A stretch of DNA of 64,000 nucleotides from an uncultured Porphyromonadaceae bacterium (GCA_947649495.1 CANSRU010000001.1:180837-244836); one strand, 5' to 3'. Positions 1 to 11,001 are shown, counted from the first letter of the stretch. The notes: generated from the sequence alone by a model not told the origin. Program-made: numbers and translations.

Positions 1-1
1 G

Positions 2-55
2 TCGATGCTCAACAGCTACGATGGCCTTTGCGCCGGATTTGAGATGAAAAAATAG
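2..55 (+). CDS. C-terminal end of an upstream CDS (partial, product unknown)
   Basis: Frame 2 reads SMLNSYDGLCAGFEMKK* and stops at 53-55, 8 nt before the next ATG. Confidence 0.4.
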   Translation, partial: SMLNSYDGLCAGFEMKK

Positions 56-63
56 CCGAAGAT

Positions 64-858
64 ATGTCAGTATCGGCTTCAATTGTCACCTACCGCACTC
101 CCGACGACGAACTGCGACAGTGCTTAGGGTCACTCCCTTGCGAACATGTGCGCCGGATATATGTGGTGGACAATTCCAGAAGCCGGTCAACACAGCATCT
201 GTGTGGCGAATATCCACACGTGGAATATATAGGCAATGACAACCGCGGCTATGGAGCCGCCCACAACATCGCGTTCGCCAAAAGCATAGCCGACGGTACA
301 AAATACCATCTCGTACTGAATCCGGACATCTGTTTCAACCCAGATACCATACCGGCGCTCACACGCTATATGGACCTGAACCCTGACACAGGCATGGTTC
401 AGCCCAAAATAGTGAACCCAGACGGCTCTCTGCAATATACGGTGAGAATGCTGCCCACACCTTGGGACCTGATTCTACGACGCTTCGTTCCACAGAAGCT
501 GTTCACCGCCCGCCGCCACCGATATGAGCTGCGGCATCTGAACCACGATCAGGAATTTGACGTTCCCTACCATCAGGGTAGTTTCATGCTTATACGCACT
601 GAAGCATTACAAAACACCGGAGGGTTCGACGAACGTTTTTTTATGTATCCGGAGGATATAGACCTCACTCGCCGGATACACGAACGATACCGCACCATGT
701 ATGTCCCTATCGCCACGGTAGTCCATAAACACCGTGCTGCTTCATACACCAGCCTCCGCATGCTTTACATACACATCGTAAACATGATACGCTACTTCAA
801 CAAATGGGGATGGATATTCGACAAGTCACGCAAGGATATCAACCGCAAACTGATGTAA
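64..858 (+). CDS. Glycosyltransferase family 2
   Basis: GT-A N-terminus SVSASIVTYRTPDDEL, VVDNS, DxxICFNPD, GGFDERFFMYPEDIDLTRRI. Confidence 0.85.
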   Translation: MSVSASIVTYRTPDDELRQCLGSLPCEHVRRIYVVDNSRSRSTQHLCGEYPHVEYIGNDNRGYGAAHNIAFAKSIADGTKYHLVLNPDICFNPDTIPALTRYMDLNPDTGMVQPKIVNPDGSLQYTVRMLPTPWDLILRRFVPQKLFTARRHRYELRHLNHDQEFDVPYHQGSFMLIRTEALQNTGGFDERFFMYPEDIDLTRRIHERYRTMYVPIATVVHKHRAASYTSLRMLYIHIVNMIRYFNKWGWIFDKSRKDINRKLM

Positions 859-906
859 AGAAGTAATCGCCAACATTCTAAACGAAATGTTGGCGATTAC
901 TTCTTT
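857..906. terminator. Perfect 21-bp stem, 8-nt loop, bidirectional terminator
   Basis: AAAGAAGTAATCGCCAACATT / AATGTTGGCGATTACTTCTTT between convergent genes; stem overlaps the TAA of the + gene. Confidence 0.85.
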
Positions 907-923
907 GTTGATTGACAATGCTG

Positions 924-1397
924 TTACTTCAATGTGTAAACGGCGTTTTCCATACGCGTGGTAGTACCACCGCCTGAATCGGGAATGTCGGATGCATTCT
1001 CAACCACATTAACCTTCACTGCCGCCGCTATCGTGGCAAGAGAGCAGCCCTCCTCGGCAACCGTAGCGCTCAATTCGAGCACATGCGAACCTACAGGGAT
1101 ATCCTTGGTGGCGATATTGACAGGATATGGCGATACGGGGACAAATGCACTCGGCACACCGTCGAACGAGTAGGTCACGGGACCGAGAGTGGCATTGTGG
1201 TCAGTATTGACCGCCTTAACCGTAACAGCCAGCACCTTCAATGTATCGGGTTTGACTACATATACGGCATTGTCGACTACCGTGGCGTTTCCATAATCTA
1301 TGGAAATGCGGACATTCGGCATATTATCATCATCGTCGCACGACGTGAAGAACCCCAACAAGGGTAATGCCATCAATAAATACAGAAACTTTTTCAT
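924..1397 (-). CDS. Hypothetical lipoprotein, predicted surface-exposed
   Basis: Signal peptide MKKFLYLLMALPLLGFFTSC followed by DDDDN. Confidence 0.7.
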   Translation of the reverse strand: MKKFLYLLMALPLLGFFTSCDDDDNMPNVRISIDYGNATVVDNAVYVVKPDTLKVLAVTVKAVNTDHNATLGPVTYSFDGVPSAFVPVSPYPVNIATKDIPVGSHVLELSATVAEEGCSLATIAAAVKVNVVENASDIPDSGGGTTTRMENAVYTLK

Positions 1398-1421
1398 AAT
1401 ATAATTAAGATAATATACAAT

Positions 1422-4013
1422 TTAATTGCGGAACACAAGGTCGTCGCCATCCATATCGATGATAATGGGACGTTCCTTATCGACTTTCTGCGCGAGAATA
1501 TCCTTCGAAAGGCGGTTGAGCACCAGGCGGTGGATAGCCCTCTTGACCGGACGGGCTCCGAACTCAGGGTCGTATCCCTCCTCGGCAAGATACTTCATGG
1601 CTGCGGGAGTAACCTCAAGTGTCACACCATTGCGAGCCAGCATCTTCTGGACACTGCGTATCTGCAGACCGACAATCTCCTCAATCTCCTTCTCATTAAG
1701 CGGAGTGAACATTATGGTCTCGTCGATACGGTTAAGGAACTCAGGCCGGATGGTCTGCTTGAGCATATCGATAACCTGAACTTTGGTCTTTTCGATTGTT
1801 TCCTCTCGGTTATCATCGGTCATGGCAGCGAAATTGTCGCGGATTACCGACGAACCCATGTTGGAGGTCATTATTATAATGGTGTTCTTGAAATTGACCA
1901 GACGTCCCTTATTGTCAGTCAGACGTCCATCGTCAAGCACTTGCAGAAGGATGTTGAACACATCGGGATGCGCTTTTTCAATCTCATCGAAGAGCACAAC
2001 CGAATAGGGCTTGCGACGCACAGCCTCCGTGAGCTGTCCGCCCTCATCGTAACCGACATATCCGGGAGGCGCTCCAACCAGACGGCTCACAGTGTGCTTC
2101 TCCTGATATTCGCTCATATCTATTCGGGTCATCATATTTTCATCGTCGAACAGATATTCGGCCAATGCTTTAGCCAGCTCTGTCTTACCCACACCTGTAG
2201 TACCGAGGAATATGAACGAACCTATAGGTCGGCGCGGGTCGTTAAGCCCGGCACGACTGCGGCGCACGGCATCGGCTATGGCACTGATGGCCTCTTCCTG
2301 TCCCACCACGCGGTTGTGGAGCTCCGCTTCAAGATGAAGCAGTTTTTCTTTCTCGCTCTGAACCATTTTGTTGACAGGAATACCGGTCCAACGCGATACC
2401 ACATCGGCAATATCCTCGGCATCGACCTCCTCCTTAATCAAGGCTTTCTCACCCTGCATCATCTTGAGCTGTTCCTGAATGTCGGCATTCTCTCGCTCCT
2501 TCTGCTGCACCTTTGAATAACGGATTTCGGCAACCTTAGCATAATCGCCCTCGCGTTCGGCGCGCTCCGCGTCGAAATTGAGCTGTTCGATATCTATCTT
2601 ATTCTGCTGTATTCGGTTAATAAGATCCTTCTCAGCACGCCACTTGGCCGTATATTCATTCTCCTCCTCACGCAATTGGGCTATATCCTTTTCTATCTCC
2701 TTGACCTTAGCGGTATCGCCCTCACGCTTTATTGCCTCACGCTCTATCTCCTTCTGTGCTATGGCACGTGTTATCTCATCGAGAGCCTGTGGCACAGAGT
2801 CAATCTCAAGCCGAAGTTTGGAAGCAGCCTCATCAACAAGGTCTATGGCCTTATCAGGCAGGAAACGGTCAGTAATATAACGCTCCGACAATTGCACGGC
2901 TGCAATAATCGCCTCATCGCGTATGCGCACTTTGTGGTGATTCTCGTAACGCTCCTTCAATCCACGCAGTATGGAGATTGCGCTCATCTCATCAGGCTCA
3001 TTTACCATCACCTTCTGGAAACGACGTTCAAGAGCCTTATCCTTTTCAAAATACTTCTGATACTCATCGAGCGTGGTGGCACCGATGCTGCGCAACTCTC
3101 CACGCGCGAGAGCGGGTTTCAGTATGTTGGCTGCATCCATGGCACCCTCACCCTTTCCCGCACCGACAAGAGTATGAATCTCGTCAATAAACAGGATTAT
3201 CTCGCCATCGCTCTGCGTCACCTCATTGACTATAGCTTTCAGACGCTCCTCGAATTCCCCTTTATATTTCGCGCCGGCCACAAGTGCGCCCATGTCGAGC
3301 GAATAGATCTGTTTGCTACGCAAATTTTCAGGCACATCGCCACGCACTATACGCTGCGCGAGCCCCTCGGCTATAGCAGTCTTACCTGTACCCGGTTCAC
3401 CGATAAGCATAGGATTATTCTTGGTTCGGCGGCTCAGAATCTGAAGCACACGGCGTATCTCCTCATCGCGTCCTATCACGGGGTCGAGTTTTCCGGTACG
3501 CGCACGCTCATTAAGGTTTATAGCATATTTACTCAGCGAGTTATAGGTTTCTTCGGCACTCTGGTCGGTGGCTTTCTTACCCTTGCGAAGCTCCTCTATA
3601 GCCCCCTTTAGCTCCTTCTCTCCAAGTCCCGCATCCTTCATAATGGTGGATGCCGGCGAATTGACATCGAAAAGAGCCAGCAACAACGCCTCAAGAGTGA
3701 CGTATTCATCTCCCTGTTTCTTGGCTATATCGAGCGAACGCTGCAACACATCGTTGGAATAGCGGCTGAGATAAGGCTCACCGCCACCCGAAACCTTGGG
3801 CAAGGATGCAATCTCGCGGTCCACCTGAGATGAAAGCTGCGATATGTTGGCTCCCACCTTGGCAAATATAAACTTCACCAGTGACTCACCCTCCGACATT
3901 ACGCCCTTGAGTATATGTACCGGCTCAATGACCTGATTGCCATTGCCCTTTGTTATTTCAAACGCTTTCTGGATTGCCTCCTGCGATTTGATGGTGAAAT
4001 TATTGAAATTCAT
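1422..4013 (-). CDS. clpB: ATP-dependent chaperone ClpB
   Basis: 863 aa; Clp_N repeats, two Walker A ([16 protein letters not shown]), ClpB middle coiled coil, full-length similarity. Confidence 0.97.
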   Translation of the reverse strand: MNFNNFTIKSQEAIQKAFEITKGNGNQVIEPVHILKGVMSEGESLVKFIFAKVGANISQLSSQVDREIASLPKVSGGGEPYLSRYSNDVLQRSLDIAKKQGDEYVTLEALLLALFDVNSPASTIMKDAGLGEKELKGAIEELRKGKKATDQSAEETYNSLSKYAINLNERARTGKLDPVIGRDEEIRRVLQILSRRTKNNPMLIGEPGTGKTAIAEGLAQRIVRGDVPENLRSKQIYSLDMGALVAGAKYKGEFEERLKAIVNEVTQSDGEIILFIDEIHTLVGAGKGEGAMDAANILKPALARGELRSIGATTLDEYQKYFEKDKALERRFQKVMVNEPDEMSAISILRGLKERYENHHKVRIRDEAIIAAVQLSERYITDRFLPDKAIDLVDEAASKLRLEIDSVPQALDEITRAIAQKEIEREAIKREGDTAKVKEIEKDIAQLREEENEYTAKWRAEKDLINRIQQNKIDIEQLNFDAERAEREGDYAKVAEIRYSKVQQKERENADIQEQLKMMQGEKALIKEEVDAEDIADVVSRWTGIPVNKMVQSEKEKLLHLEAELHNRVVGQEEAISAIADAVRRSRAGLNDPRRPIGSFIFLGTTGVGKTELAKALAEYLFDDENMMTRIDMSEYQEKHTVSRLVGAPPGYVGYDEGGQLTEAVRRKPYSVVLFDEIEKAHPDVFNILLQVLDDGRLTDNKGRLVNFKNTIIIMTSNMGSSVIRDNFAAMTDDNREETIEKTKVQVIDMLKQTIRPEFLNRIDETIMFTPLNEKEIEEIVGLQIRSVQKMLARNGVTLEVTPAAMKYLAEEGYDPEFGARPVKRAIHRLVLNRLSKDILAQKVDKERPIIIDMDGDDLVFRN

Positions 4014-4172
4014 AGTTGTGTGTATATGTAAAATAAATAGTTTTCAATTATATCATATATCATTCCTAACAATTGTGGCCACTGTAAGGTTTTTCACCTC
4101 TCCACTTCATTATTTTAATGATAATTCTTACTTTTGTAAATGCAAACCACATGCCAAAACCGAAAAGCGTAT

Positions 4173-5105
4173 ATGAAACACGTGCTTTATCTCCTTATGC
4201 TTTTAGCATCGCTGTCTGCGACAGCTCAGGAAAAGGCTTTTTTCGAGCTCCCTATAATACCTGACAAACTACAGACTCTGCAGGAACGCACCGACTATAT
4301 GGTGGAACACTACTGGGACTTCTGCGACTTGAAGAAATCATTCTCATCACGTGCCAAAATGGCCGAAGCATTTGACACCTACCTGTCATTTATGCCGTAT
4401 GCCTCGGCCGATGTGGCGTTCAAGTCGGTCACGGCTTTCTTGAACAAGATATCGAAACAACCTGCCGATGTGCTGTTCATCGGTGAGCTTGCCGAGGGTA
4501 TGCTCTACAGCGACACAGCCGAATTCAAAAGCGATGAACTATATCTTCATTTCGCAAAATTGATAGCCGAGAACAAAAAGATAGACAAGACATCGCGCCT
4601 GCGTTACCAACATCAGGCCAAAGTGTTATCGCAAAGCCAAGTGGGAATGAAGGTCACTGAATTTGATTACATAGATCCCACCGGCAGCAAACAGCATTTC
4701 GCAATAGACACCACACAGGTGGCCACTGTGATTTTCTTCAACGACCCTGATTGCAGCGATTGCAACATGGCACGCCTTCGCCTCGATGCCGACATTAAGA
4801 CCAACCGGCTGATTGACACAGGGCGCATATCAATCTACAGCATATACCCAGGCGATTCAGGTAACGAATGGATGTCGCAGGTGTCGGTATATCCCGCCAC
4901 TTGGAAGATAGGTGCGGCTCCCGATGCCGACGAGATATTCGACATTCGCCAGACCCCGATGTTCTACATAATGGACCATGAAGGCAAGATTGTGCTTAAA
5001 GACAACAATATAGACCTGATAATAAACATAATGTCGCTGCTTCACGCTCCAAAGAAAAAGAGAGCCGAGGCAACACAGACTTCAGGCACCGAACCACAGG
5101 ACTAA
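4173..5105 (+). CDS. DUF5106/thioredoxin-like periplasmic protein
   Basis: Signal peptide MKHVLYLLMLLASLSATAQ; FFNDPDCSDCNMAR (CxxC) thioredoxin-like motif; start moved to internal M of the 4140 ORF. Confidence 0.7.
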   Translation: MKHVLYLLMLLASLSATAQEKAFFELPIIPDKLQTLQERTDYMVEHYWDFCDLKKSFSSRAKMAEAFDTYLSFMPYASADVAFKSVTAFLNKISKQPADVLFIGELAEGMLYSDTAEFKSDELYLHFAKLIAENKKIDKTSRLRYQHQAKVLSQSQVGMKVTEFDYIDPTGSKQHFAIDTTQVATVIFFNDPDCSDCNMARLRLDADIKTNRLIDTGRISIYSIYPGDSGNEWMSQVSVYPATWKIGAAPDADEIFDIRQTPMFYIMDHEGKIVLKDNNIDLIINIMSLLHAPKKKRAEATQTSGTEPQD

Positions 5106-5123
5106 AACAAACCTAAGACTTAT

Positions 5124-5633
5124 ATGAAAAAAATTTCCGATATACTGGCACGGATATATCTGCGCTCAACAGGCTTTTCCTACAGCAACATGGCCCGGCT
5201 TTTCATGCGCCTGTTTGTAGGAGTGATGTTCATGCAGTTCGGCATACGGCATCTCGTGTCATATTCCCAGATAGCTCCTGACTTCCCTACAATTTTCAGT
5301 TGGGAACCATCGACATGCCTTGTAATAATGATAACAATAGAGCTCGTGTGTTCTCTATTTATAATGGTGGGATTCCTTACCCGTATAGCCACCATTCCCC
5401 CCATCCTGTCGATGATAGCCGCCGAGTACTATATTCTCCACGACCTCATACCGCACATCTCCATTTATGGAATAGACAGTACCCAACCGGGCTACCTGCC
5501 CATAATGTTCATAGGCATATACCTATATATATTATTGGCCGGACCGGGTAAAATATCGCTCGACTATATGGTGTCGCTGTTCATTATCGAACGTCACGGC
5601 AAAGACGAGCACGAAGAACTTGAGGAAGTATGA
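5124..5633 (+). CDS. DoxX family membrane protein
   Basis: RLFVGVMFMQFGIRHL and four hydrophobic segments typical of DoxX. Confidence 0.75.
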   Translation: MKKISDILARIYLRSTGFSYSNMARLFMRLFVGVMFMQFGIRHLVSYSQIAPDFPTIFSWEPSTCLVIMITIELVCSLFIMVGFLTRIATIPPILSMIAAEYYILHDLIPHISIYGIDSTQPGYLPIMFIGIYLYILLAGPGKISLDYMVSLFIIERHGKDEHEELEEV

Positions 5634-6727
5634 GAATAGCAGTACTGATATCAGGAGGCGTGGACAGTGCCGTGACCGTACACAGGCTTGTGGAACAAGG
5701 TCACGATCTGCACCTGTTTTACATCCGCATCGGTATGGATAATGGCGAGGGAGATTGTTCGGCCGACGAAGACATAGAGATGTGCCGGATGATAGCACGC
5801 CGCTACGCCTTGCCGTTTGATGTCGTTTCCCTGCACGAGGAATATTGGGAAAACGTAATGGAGTATGCCCTGCGCACAGTGAGAGAGGGGCTGACCCCCA
5901 ATCCAGACATGATGTGCAACAAGATGATAAAATTCGGATATTTCGAACGTCGATGGGGACATGAGTTTGACAAGACAGCCACAGGACACTACGCCACAAC
6001 AATAGAACAGGACGGTAAGGTATGGCTTGGAACGGCTGTTGACCCCGTTAAAGATCAGACCGACTTTTTAGCACAGATTACATATCAGCAGCTTGAACAC
6101 CTGATGTTCCCCATAGGCGACATGCCCAAAGCTGAAGTAAGAGCCATAGCCATGGCCACTGAAATGCCCAATGCATACCGCCGCGACTCGCAAGGAATCT
6201 GTTTTTTAGGCAAAATAAACTACAACGACTTCATAAAACGCCATCTCGGGGAACGCACCGGAGCCATAGTGGAGATTGAGACCGGACGCAAGATTGGCGA
6301 ACACCGTGGCTTCTGGTTCCACACCATAGGTCAGCGCAAAGGCCTGGGCTTAAGTGGCGGACCATGGTATGTGGTGAAAAAGAATGTGCACGACAACGTG
6401 ATATATGTGTCAAACGGTTACGACACTGAGAAACAATATGGCCATATACTTCACCTCGATGAGATGCACTGGATCACACTTGACCCATGGAAAGACTCAT
6501 GCCGCAATGTGGAAATAACATTCAAGAACCGGCACACCCCTGACTTTTTCACCGCCCGCCTCACCCACCTCGGCGGTCGCGAATATATAGTGGAAAGTGA
6601 CCGTAAAGTGCAAGGTATCGCTCCCGGACAATTTGCTGTGATATACGACCGCGATTCACGGATATGCTACGGCAGCGGTGTGATAACCGGACGCAACATC
6701 GAATCAGAAATCCCCGGCACAATATAA
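5630..6727 (+). CDS. mnmA: tRNA 2-thiouridine(34) synthase MnmA
   Basis: SGGVDSAV P-loop, NPDMMCNKMIKF, TGHYA, GICFLGK, GQRKGLGLSGGPWYV. Confidence 0.95.
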   Translation: MRIAVLISGGVDSAVTVHRLVEQGHDLHLFYIRIGMDNGEGDCSADEDIEMCRMIARRYALPFDVVSLHEEYWENVMEYALRTVREGLTPNPDMMCNKMIKFGYFERRWGHEFDKTATGHYATTIEQDGKVWLGTAVDPVKDQTDFLAQITYQQLEHLMFPIGDMPKAEVRAIAMATEMPNAYRRDSQGICFLGKINYNDFIKRHLGERTGAIVEIETGRKIGEHRGFWFHTIGQRKGLGLSGGPWYVVKKNVHDNVIYVSNGYDTEKQYGHILHLDEMHWITLDPWKDSCRNVEITFKNRHTPDFFTARLTHLGGREYIVESDRKVQGIAPGQFAVIYDRDSRICYGSGVITGRNIESEIPGTI

Positions 6728-6747
6728 CCTTAAAAAAGTGACCGCCC

Positions 6748-7389
6748 ATGGCATCTGACCGCATAAAACTTAAAGTACTCGGCATATCGTACTCCCAGAT
6801 ACAATCGGGAGCATACGCCCTGATTCTCGCTCAGGTCGGCGGACCATACCGCATACCGGTAGTGATTGGAGCGGCCGAGGCCCAGTCAATAGCACTGCGG
6901 ATGGAAAACATCACTCCGCCGCGTCCCATGACCCACGACCTGTTTGTGAGTTTCGCACATGCTTTCGGAGTAAAACTCAAAGAGGTGTTCATATACCGGT
7001 TTGAGGACGGAATATTCTCATCCGAACTCACATTCACCGACACCGAACGCTCAGTGGTGATAGACTCCCGGACATCCGATGCCATTGCAATAGCAATGCG
7101 TACCGGCGCCCCAATATACACCACTCAGGAAATCCTTGCCGAAACAGGATTCCTTATGGACATGCAGGAGACAACCGACGAAGACGAAGATGCCGCCGAA
7201 GGTGCACCGGAATTCAACGAGGAGGACGAACCGGAAATCCTGAATGACGGAATCAGCACACAGGAACCACGTCTCGAAAACTACACCATCGAGGAACTTG
7301 AACGCACATTGCAACGCCTCATCGACAAAGAGCAATATGAGGAGGCTGCGCGGGTTAGCGAGATATTGAAACGCAAGAAACAAAAATAA
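6748..7389 (+). CDS. Bifunctional nuclease (DUF151) family protein with C-terminal UVR motif
   Basis: LKVLGISYSQIQSGAYALILAQVGGPYRIPVVIGAAEAQSIA; C-terminal LERTLQRLIDKEQYEEAARVSEILKRKK. Confidence 0.9.
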   Translation: MASDRIKLKVLGISYSQIQSGAYALILAQVGGPYRIPVVIGAAEAQSIALRMENITPPRPMTHDLFVSFAHAFGVKLKEVFIYRFEDGIFSSELTFTDTERSVVIDSRTSDAIAIAMRTGAPIYTTQEILAETGFLMDMQETTDEDEDAAEGAPEFNEEDEPEILNDGISTQEPRLENYTIEELERTLQRLIDKEQYEEAARVSEILKRKKQK

Positions 7390-7407
7390 CAAATCTACAA
7401 TACCATC

Positions 7408-8724
7408 ATGTCATCCATCAAAGTCAAATTAGCCGGTATGAACTTTCTGGAGTTCGCCGTATGGGGTGCCTACCTCACCTCGCTCGGCATATATCTGGCA
7501 GGCGCCAATCTCGGCGATAAAATCTATTGGTTCTATACTGTTCAGGGAATCGTTTCAATATTCATGCCGGCCATAGTGGGAATTGTGGCCGACCGGTGGA
7601 TTCAGGCACAACGTATGCTCAGCCTGTGCCATCTTATAGCCGGACTATTCATGGCCGCCGCGGCATATTATTGCAGCACAGCGGAAACCGTGGAATTTGC
7701 TCCGTTGTTCATACTATATACCGTGTCGGTAGCATTCTTCATGCCGACAATAGGTCTGGCCAATTCAGTGGCCTACACCGCCCTGAACAAATCGGGACTT
7801 GACACTGTGAAACATTTCCCACCGATAAGAGTGTTCGGAACAGTCGGTTTCATAGCATCCATGCTCCTGACCAACTTCCTCACAATCGATGGAGACTCCA
7901 TGCAGAAGACATACTTCCAGCTGCTTTCCTCGGGCATATTCAGCTTCATACTTGCAGCCTACGCCCTTACGCTTCCTCAATGCCCCACGTCCAAAGGCTC
8001 CTCGGCCTCTATCTCAGAAGCATTAGGACTGCGTGCTTTCGCGCTTTTCAAAGACAGGAAAATGGCTATATTCTTCATCTTCTCCATGCTCCTTGGCGTA
8101 TCGCTCCAGATCACCAACAGCTACGGAACCACATTCATCCACGCTTTCGGAGCTGTACAGCAGTATGCTCAATCGTGGGTGGCTCAGAATGCCACCGCCC
8201 TAATCTCACTGTCGCAAGTGTCAGAAACATTGTGCATACTTCTCATTCCATTCTTCCTCAAACGATTTGGTATAAAAGGAGTGATGCTTATAGCCATGTT
8301 CGGATGGGTACTGCGATTCGGATTTTTCGGCCTTGGCAATCCCGAGATGCCCGGAGTTATTTTATTTGTACTCTCTTGTGTGGTCTACGGTGTGGCTTTT
8401 GACTTCTTCAATATATCTGGCTCACTCTATGTCGACAAACAGACAGATCCGTCCATACGCTCAAGTGCCCAAGGGCTGTTCATGCTTATGACCAACGGTG
8501 TTGGCGCCACCTTCGGCACACTTGCAGCAGGAGCAGTGGTGAACAATTATGTATTCTCACCCGGTCTGACACCCTCGCAGGCTATAGAAGGATGGCATAT
8601 ATCATGGTACATTTTCGCAGCCTATGCTCTTGCCGTAGCCGTGTTGTTCTGGATTATATTCCGCGACAATGAGAAGCCCAAAGTAACCGTTGACCAGGCC
8701 ATAGACGACAACAACGTGCTATGA
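7408..8724 (+). CDS. MFS transporter, nucleoside:H+ symporter (NupG-like)
   Basis: 12-TM-like; LAGMNFLEFAVWGAYLTSLG, RVFGTVGFIAS, DFFNISGSLYVDKQT. Confidence 0.85.
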   Translation: MSSIKVKLAGMNFLEFAVWGAYLTSLGIYLAGANLGDKIYWFYTVQGIVSIFMPAIVGIVADRWIQAQRMLSLCHLIAGLFMAAAAYYCSTAETVEFAPLFILYTVSVAFFMPTIGLANSVAYTALNKSGLDTVKHFPPIRVFGTVGFIASMLLTNFLTIDGDSMQKTYFQLLSSGIFSFILAAYALTLPQCPTSKGSSASISEALGLRAFALFKDRKMAIFFIFSMLLGVSLQITNSYGTTFIHAFGAVQQYAQSWVAQNATALISLSQVSETLCILLIPFFLKRFGIKGVMLIAMFGWVLRFGFFGLGNPEMPGVILFVLSCVVYGVAFDFFNISGSLYVDKQTDPSIRSSAQGLFMLMTNGVGATFGTLAAGAVVNNYVFSPGLTPSQAIEGWHISWYIFAAYALAVAVLFWIIFRDNEKPKVTVDQAIDDNNVL

Positions 8725-9434
8725 TACAATTCTATGCCCCCGACATAGAGACCACCCTCACACTTCCGCAAAGCGATTCGCAACACTGCGTGCGCGTGTT
8801 GCGGATGCAAGCGGGCGATGAACTTGAGGTAATAGACGGACATGGCCACCGCTTCCGCTGTATTCTTGTCGACGCCCATTCCAAACATGCTTCGGTGGAG
8901 ATTCTTGAACGCACTGAAATGCCACTCCCGTGGAGCCAGCAAATTACAGTGGCCGTAGCCCCCACCAAGCACATGGACCGTATGGAATGGATGGTGGAGA
9001 AACTCACTGAAATTGGGGTTAACCGGATTGTACCGCTGCTGTGTGCAAGGTCGGAACGCAAAGAGATAAAGGTGGAACGGTTGGAAAAGATAGCCGTCTC
9101 GGCAATGAAACAATCACTCAAAAGCGTGTTGCCACAGATTTTACCAATGACACCGGTTAAGCAGGTACTCACCTCCTACGCTGATGCCATGCGGTTCATA
9201 GCCTATTGCGACAGAAGCGTGCCGCGGGTATCGCTTGCTCAAAAATACACTCCGGCAACCGACACCATAGTGATGATAGGTCCCGAAGGAGATTTCTCGC
9301 CCGACGAGATAAAGATAGCGCTTGACCATGGATGGATTCCGGTGACTTTGGGCGACAACCGTCTGCGCACCGAGACCGCCGCGATAACAGCTTGCGACAC
9401 ATTTCATATAATAGACCAGATTAACCAAGCTTGA
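8721..9434 (+). CDS. rsmE: 16S rRNA (uracil1498-N3)-methyltransferase
   Basis: SPOUT knot IGPEGDFSPDEI and LGDNRLRTETAAI. Confidence 0.93.
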   Translation: MIQFYAPDIETTLTLPQSDSQHCVRVLRMQAGDELEVIDGHGHRFRCILVDAHSKHASVEILERTEMPLPWSQQITVAVAPTKHMDRMEWMVEKLTEIGVNRIVPLLCARSERKEIKVERLEKIAVSAMKQSLKSVLPQILPMTPVKQVLTSYADAMRFIAYCDRSVPRVSLAQKYTPATDTIVMIGPEGDFSPDEIKIALDHGWIPVTLGDNRLRTETAAITACDTFHIIDQINQA

Positions 9435-9438
9435 ACCA

Positions 9439-11001
9439 ATGCACCGCAGATGGCTGTTGTTTTTATCGGCTATGTGCTGCTTCGTAAACATCCATATTTA
9501 CGGAGCGGAAAAGACAAATGCAGATTTACACGACATACTGACACGGCTTGACACCGAGCTTCAACATAGGGATAAATATATATCCATGCGCCAGATGCGC
9601 ATAGACTCCCTTGAACAACTGCGTGCCACCGGTAAAATCAAATTGCAGCCCCTGATATCGCTTGCCAAACTCTATACATCGTTTGACAACGACTCCGCAC
9701 TTGTGGTGTACAGCAGAGCCTACGATATGGCCATGGCTGCCGGACAAGACTCAATGGCTGCGGTGGCCCGGCTTGAACGTGCGGCGCTGCTGCCACTCGG
9801 CGGCTTCACACACGAAGCCGTAAAGGAATACTCGGACATAGACACGACATTGCTTGGACGCGACTTGAAAATACTGTATCACAGTTGCGGACGACAGATG
9901 TATTCCTACCTCAGCTCCTTTTACAACCGTTTCGCTCCAATACGTGAAAAATATGCTTCACTGTCTCTCGAATCGCAAAGGAGACTTGTTCCGCTGCTGC
10001 CACAGCACACACCTGTGCACATGCTCAATCAAGGCGAGTATTTCTACCTTACCGGCGACTATACCCGAAGCCACGCATTGCTCTCGGCACTAATAGCGAC
10101 TGTGCCGGAGGATGACAACCAATTTGCCCGCGCCGCACACATGCTTGCCGACATAGCCGATGCCCAGGGACGCAACAACGACTATATCTATTATCTTGCC
10201 CTATCGGCCATTTCCGACACGCGAGGCGCAACACGCGAGGTAACATCGCTTCAGGAACTCGGACAAAGAATGTTTCAGGCCAACGATGTGGACCGCGCAC
10301 ACAATTATCTTTACACTGCCCTGCGCAATGCGGTGGAGTGCAATGCCGAGGCTCGAATGCTTCAGACATCGGCCGCCGTACCACTCATAGAATCCGTTCA
10401 CAGCATAGAACTGAGGGAATCGCGCCATAGAATCTATATAATAATGGCGGCAATGGCTGTGACATTGCTGCTGTTACTGTCGCTGATCGTGATACTGCGC
10501 AGAAAAATGGCACAGATGCGACATCTGCAGCTGCATCTTCAGGACACAAACCGCATAAAGGAGGAATACATCAGCCAGTTCCTCAACCTATGCTCCATAT
10601 ACATGGACAAACTGAACCAGTTCTGCCATATAGCCAACCGCAAGATATCCACAGGAAAAGTAGACGACCTCTACCAACTCACAAAATCAGGAAAATTTGT
10701 TGAAAACCAAAGTAAAGAATTCTACGAAGTGTTTGACAACGCATTCATACATATACATCCTGAGTTTGTCGACGGAGTGAACCGGCTGCTGAAACCGGAC
10801 TGCCGGATTACCCTCATGCCGGGCCAACTGCTCAACACCGATCTGCGCATACTGGCATTCATGCGGCTCGGCATAGACGACACCAGCCGCGTGGCACAAA
10901 TCTTGAATTACAGCGTGCACACCATCTACGCCTACCGCAATAAAATGAAAAACCGCGCCATAAACCGCGATACATTCGAAGCCGACATCATGGCTATATA
11001 A
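9439..11001 (+). CDS. DUF6377-type membrane-anchored regulator (TPR-like ectodomain, TM, C-terminal HTH)
   Basis: Signal peptide; helical repeats; one TM (IYIIMAAMAVTLLLLLSLIVIL); C-terminal DTSRVAQILNYSVHTIYAYRNKMKNRA. Confidence 0.75.
   Translation: MHRRWLLFLSAMCCFVNIHIYGAEKTNADLHDILTRLDTELQHRDKYISMRQMRIDSLEQLRATGKIKLQPLISLAKLYTSFDNDSALVVYSRAYDMAMAAGQDSMAAVARLERAALLPLGGFTHEAVKEYSDIDTTLLGRDLKILYHSCGRQMYSYLSSFYNRFAPIREKYASLSLESQRRLVPLLPQHTPVHMLNQGEYFYLTGDYTRSHALLSALIATVPEDDNQFARAAHMLADIADAQGRNNDYIYYLALSAISDTRGATREVTSLQELGQRMFQANDVDRAHNYLYTALRNAVECNAEARMLQTSAAVPLIESVHSIELRESRHRIYIIMAAMAVTLLLLLSLIVILRRKMAQMRHLQLHLQDTNRIKEEYISQFLNLCSIYMDKLNQFCHIANRKISTGKVDDLYQLTKSGKFVENQSKEFYEVFDNAFIHIHPEFVDGVNRLLKPDCRITLMPGQLLNTDLRILAFMRLGIDDTSRVAQILNYSVHTIYAYRNKMKNRAINRDTFEADIMAI

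Noticed and set aside
2676-3611. 311-aa plus-strand ORF opposite clpB (also 1530-2516)
   Set aside because: Antisense shadow of ClpB coding sequence.
4060-4085. CAATTGTGG shared between the clpB upstream region and the 18230 region
   Set aside because: Only about 9 nt shared with no extended similarity; likely chance.
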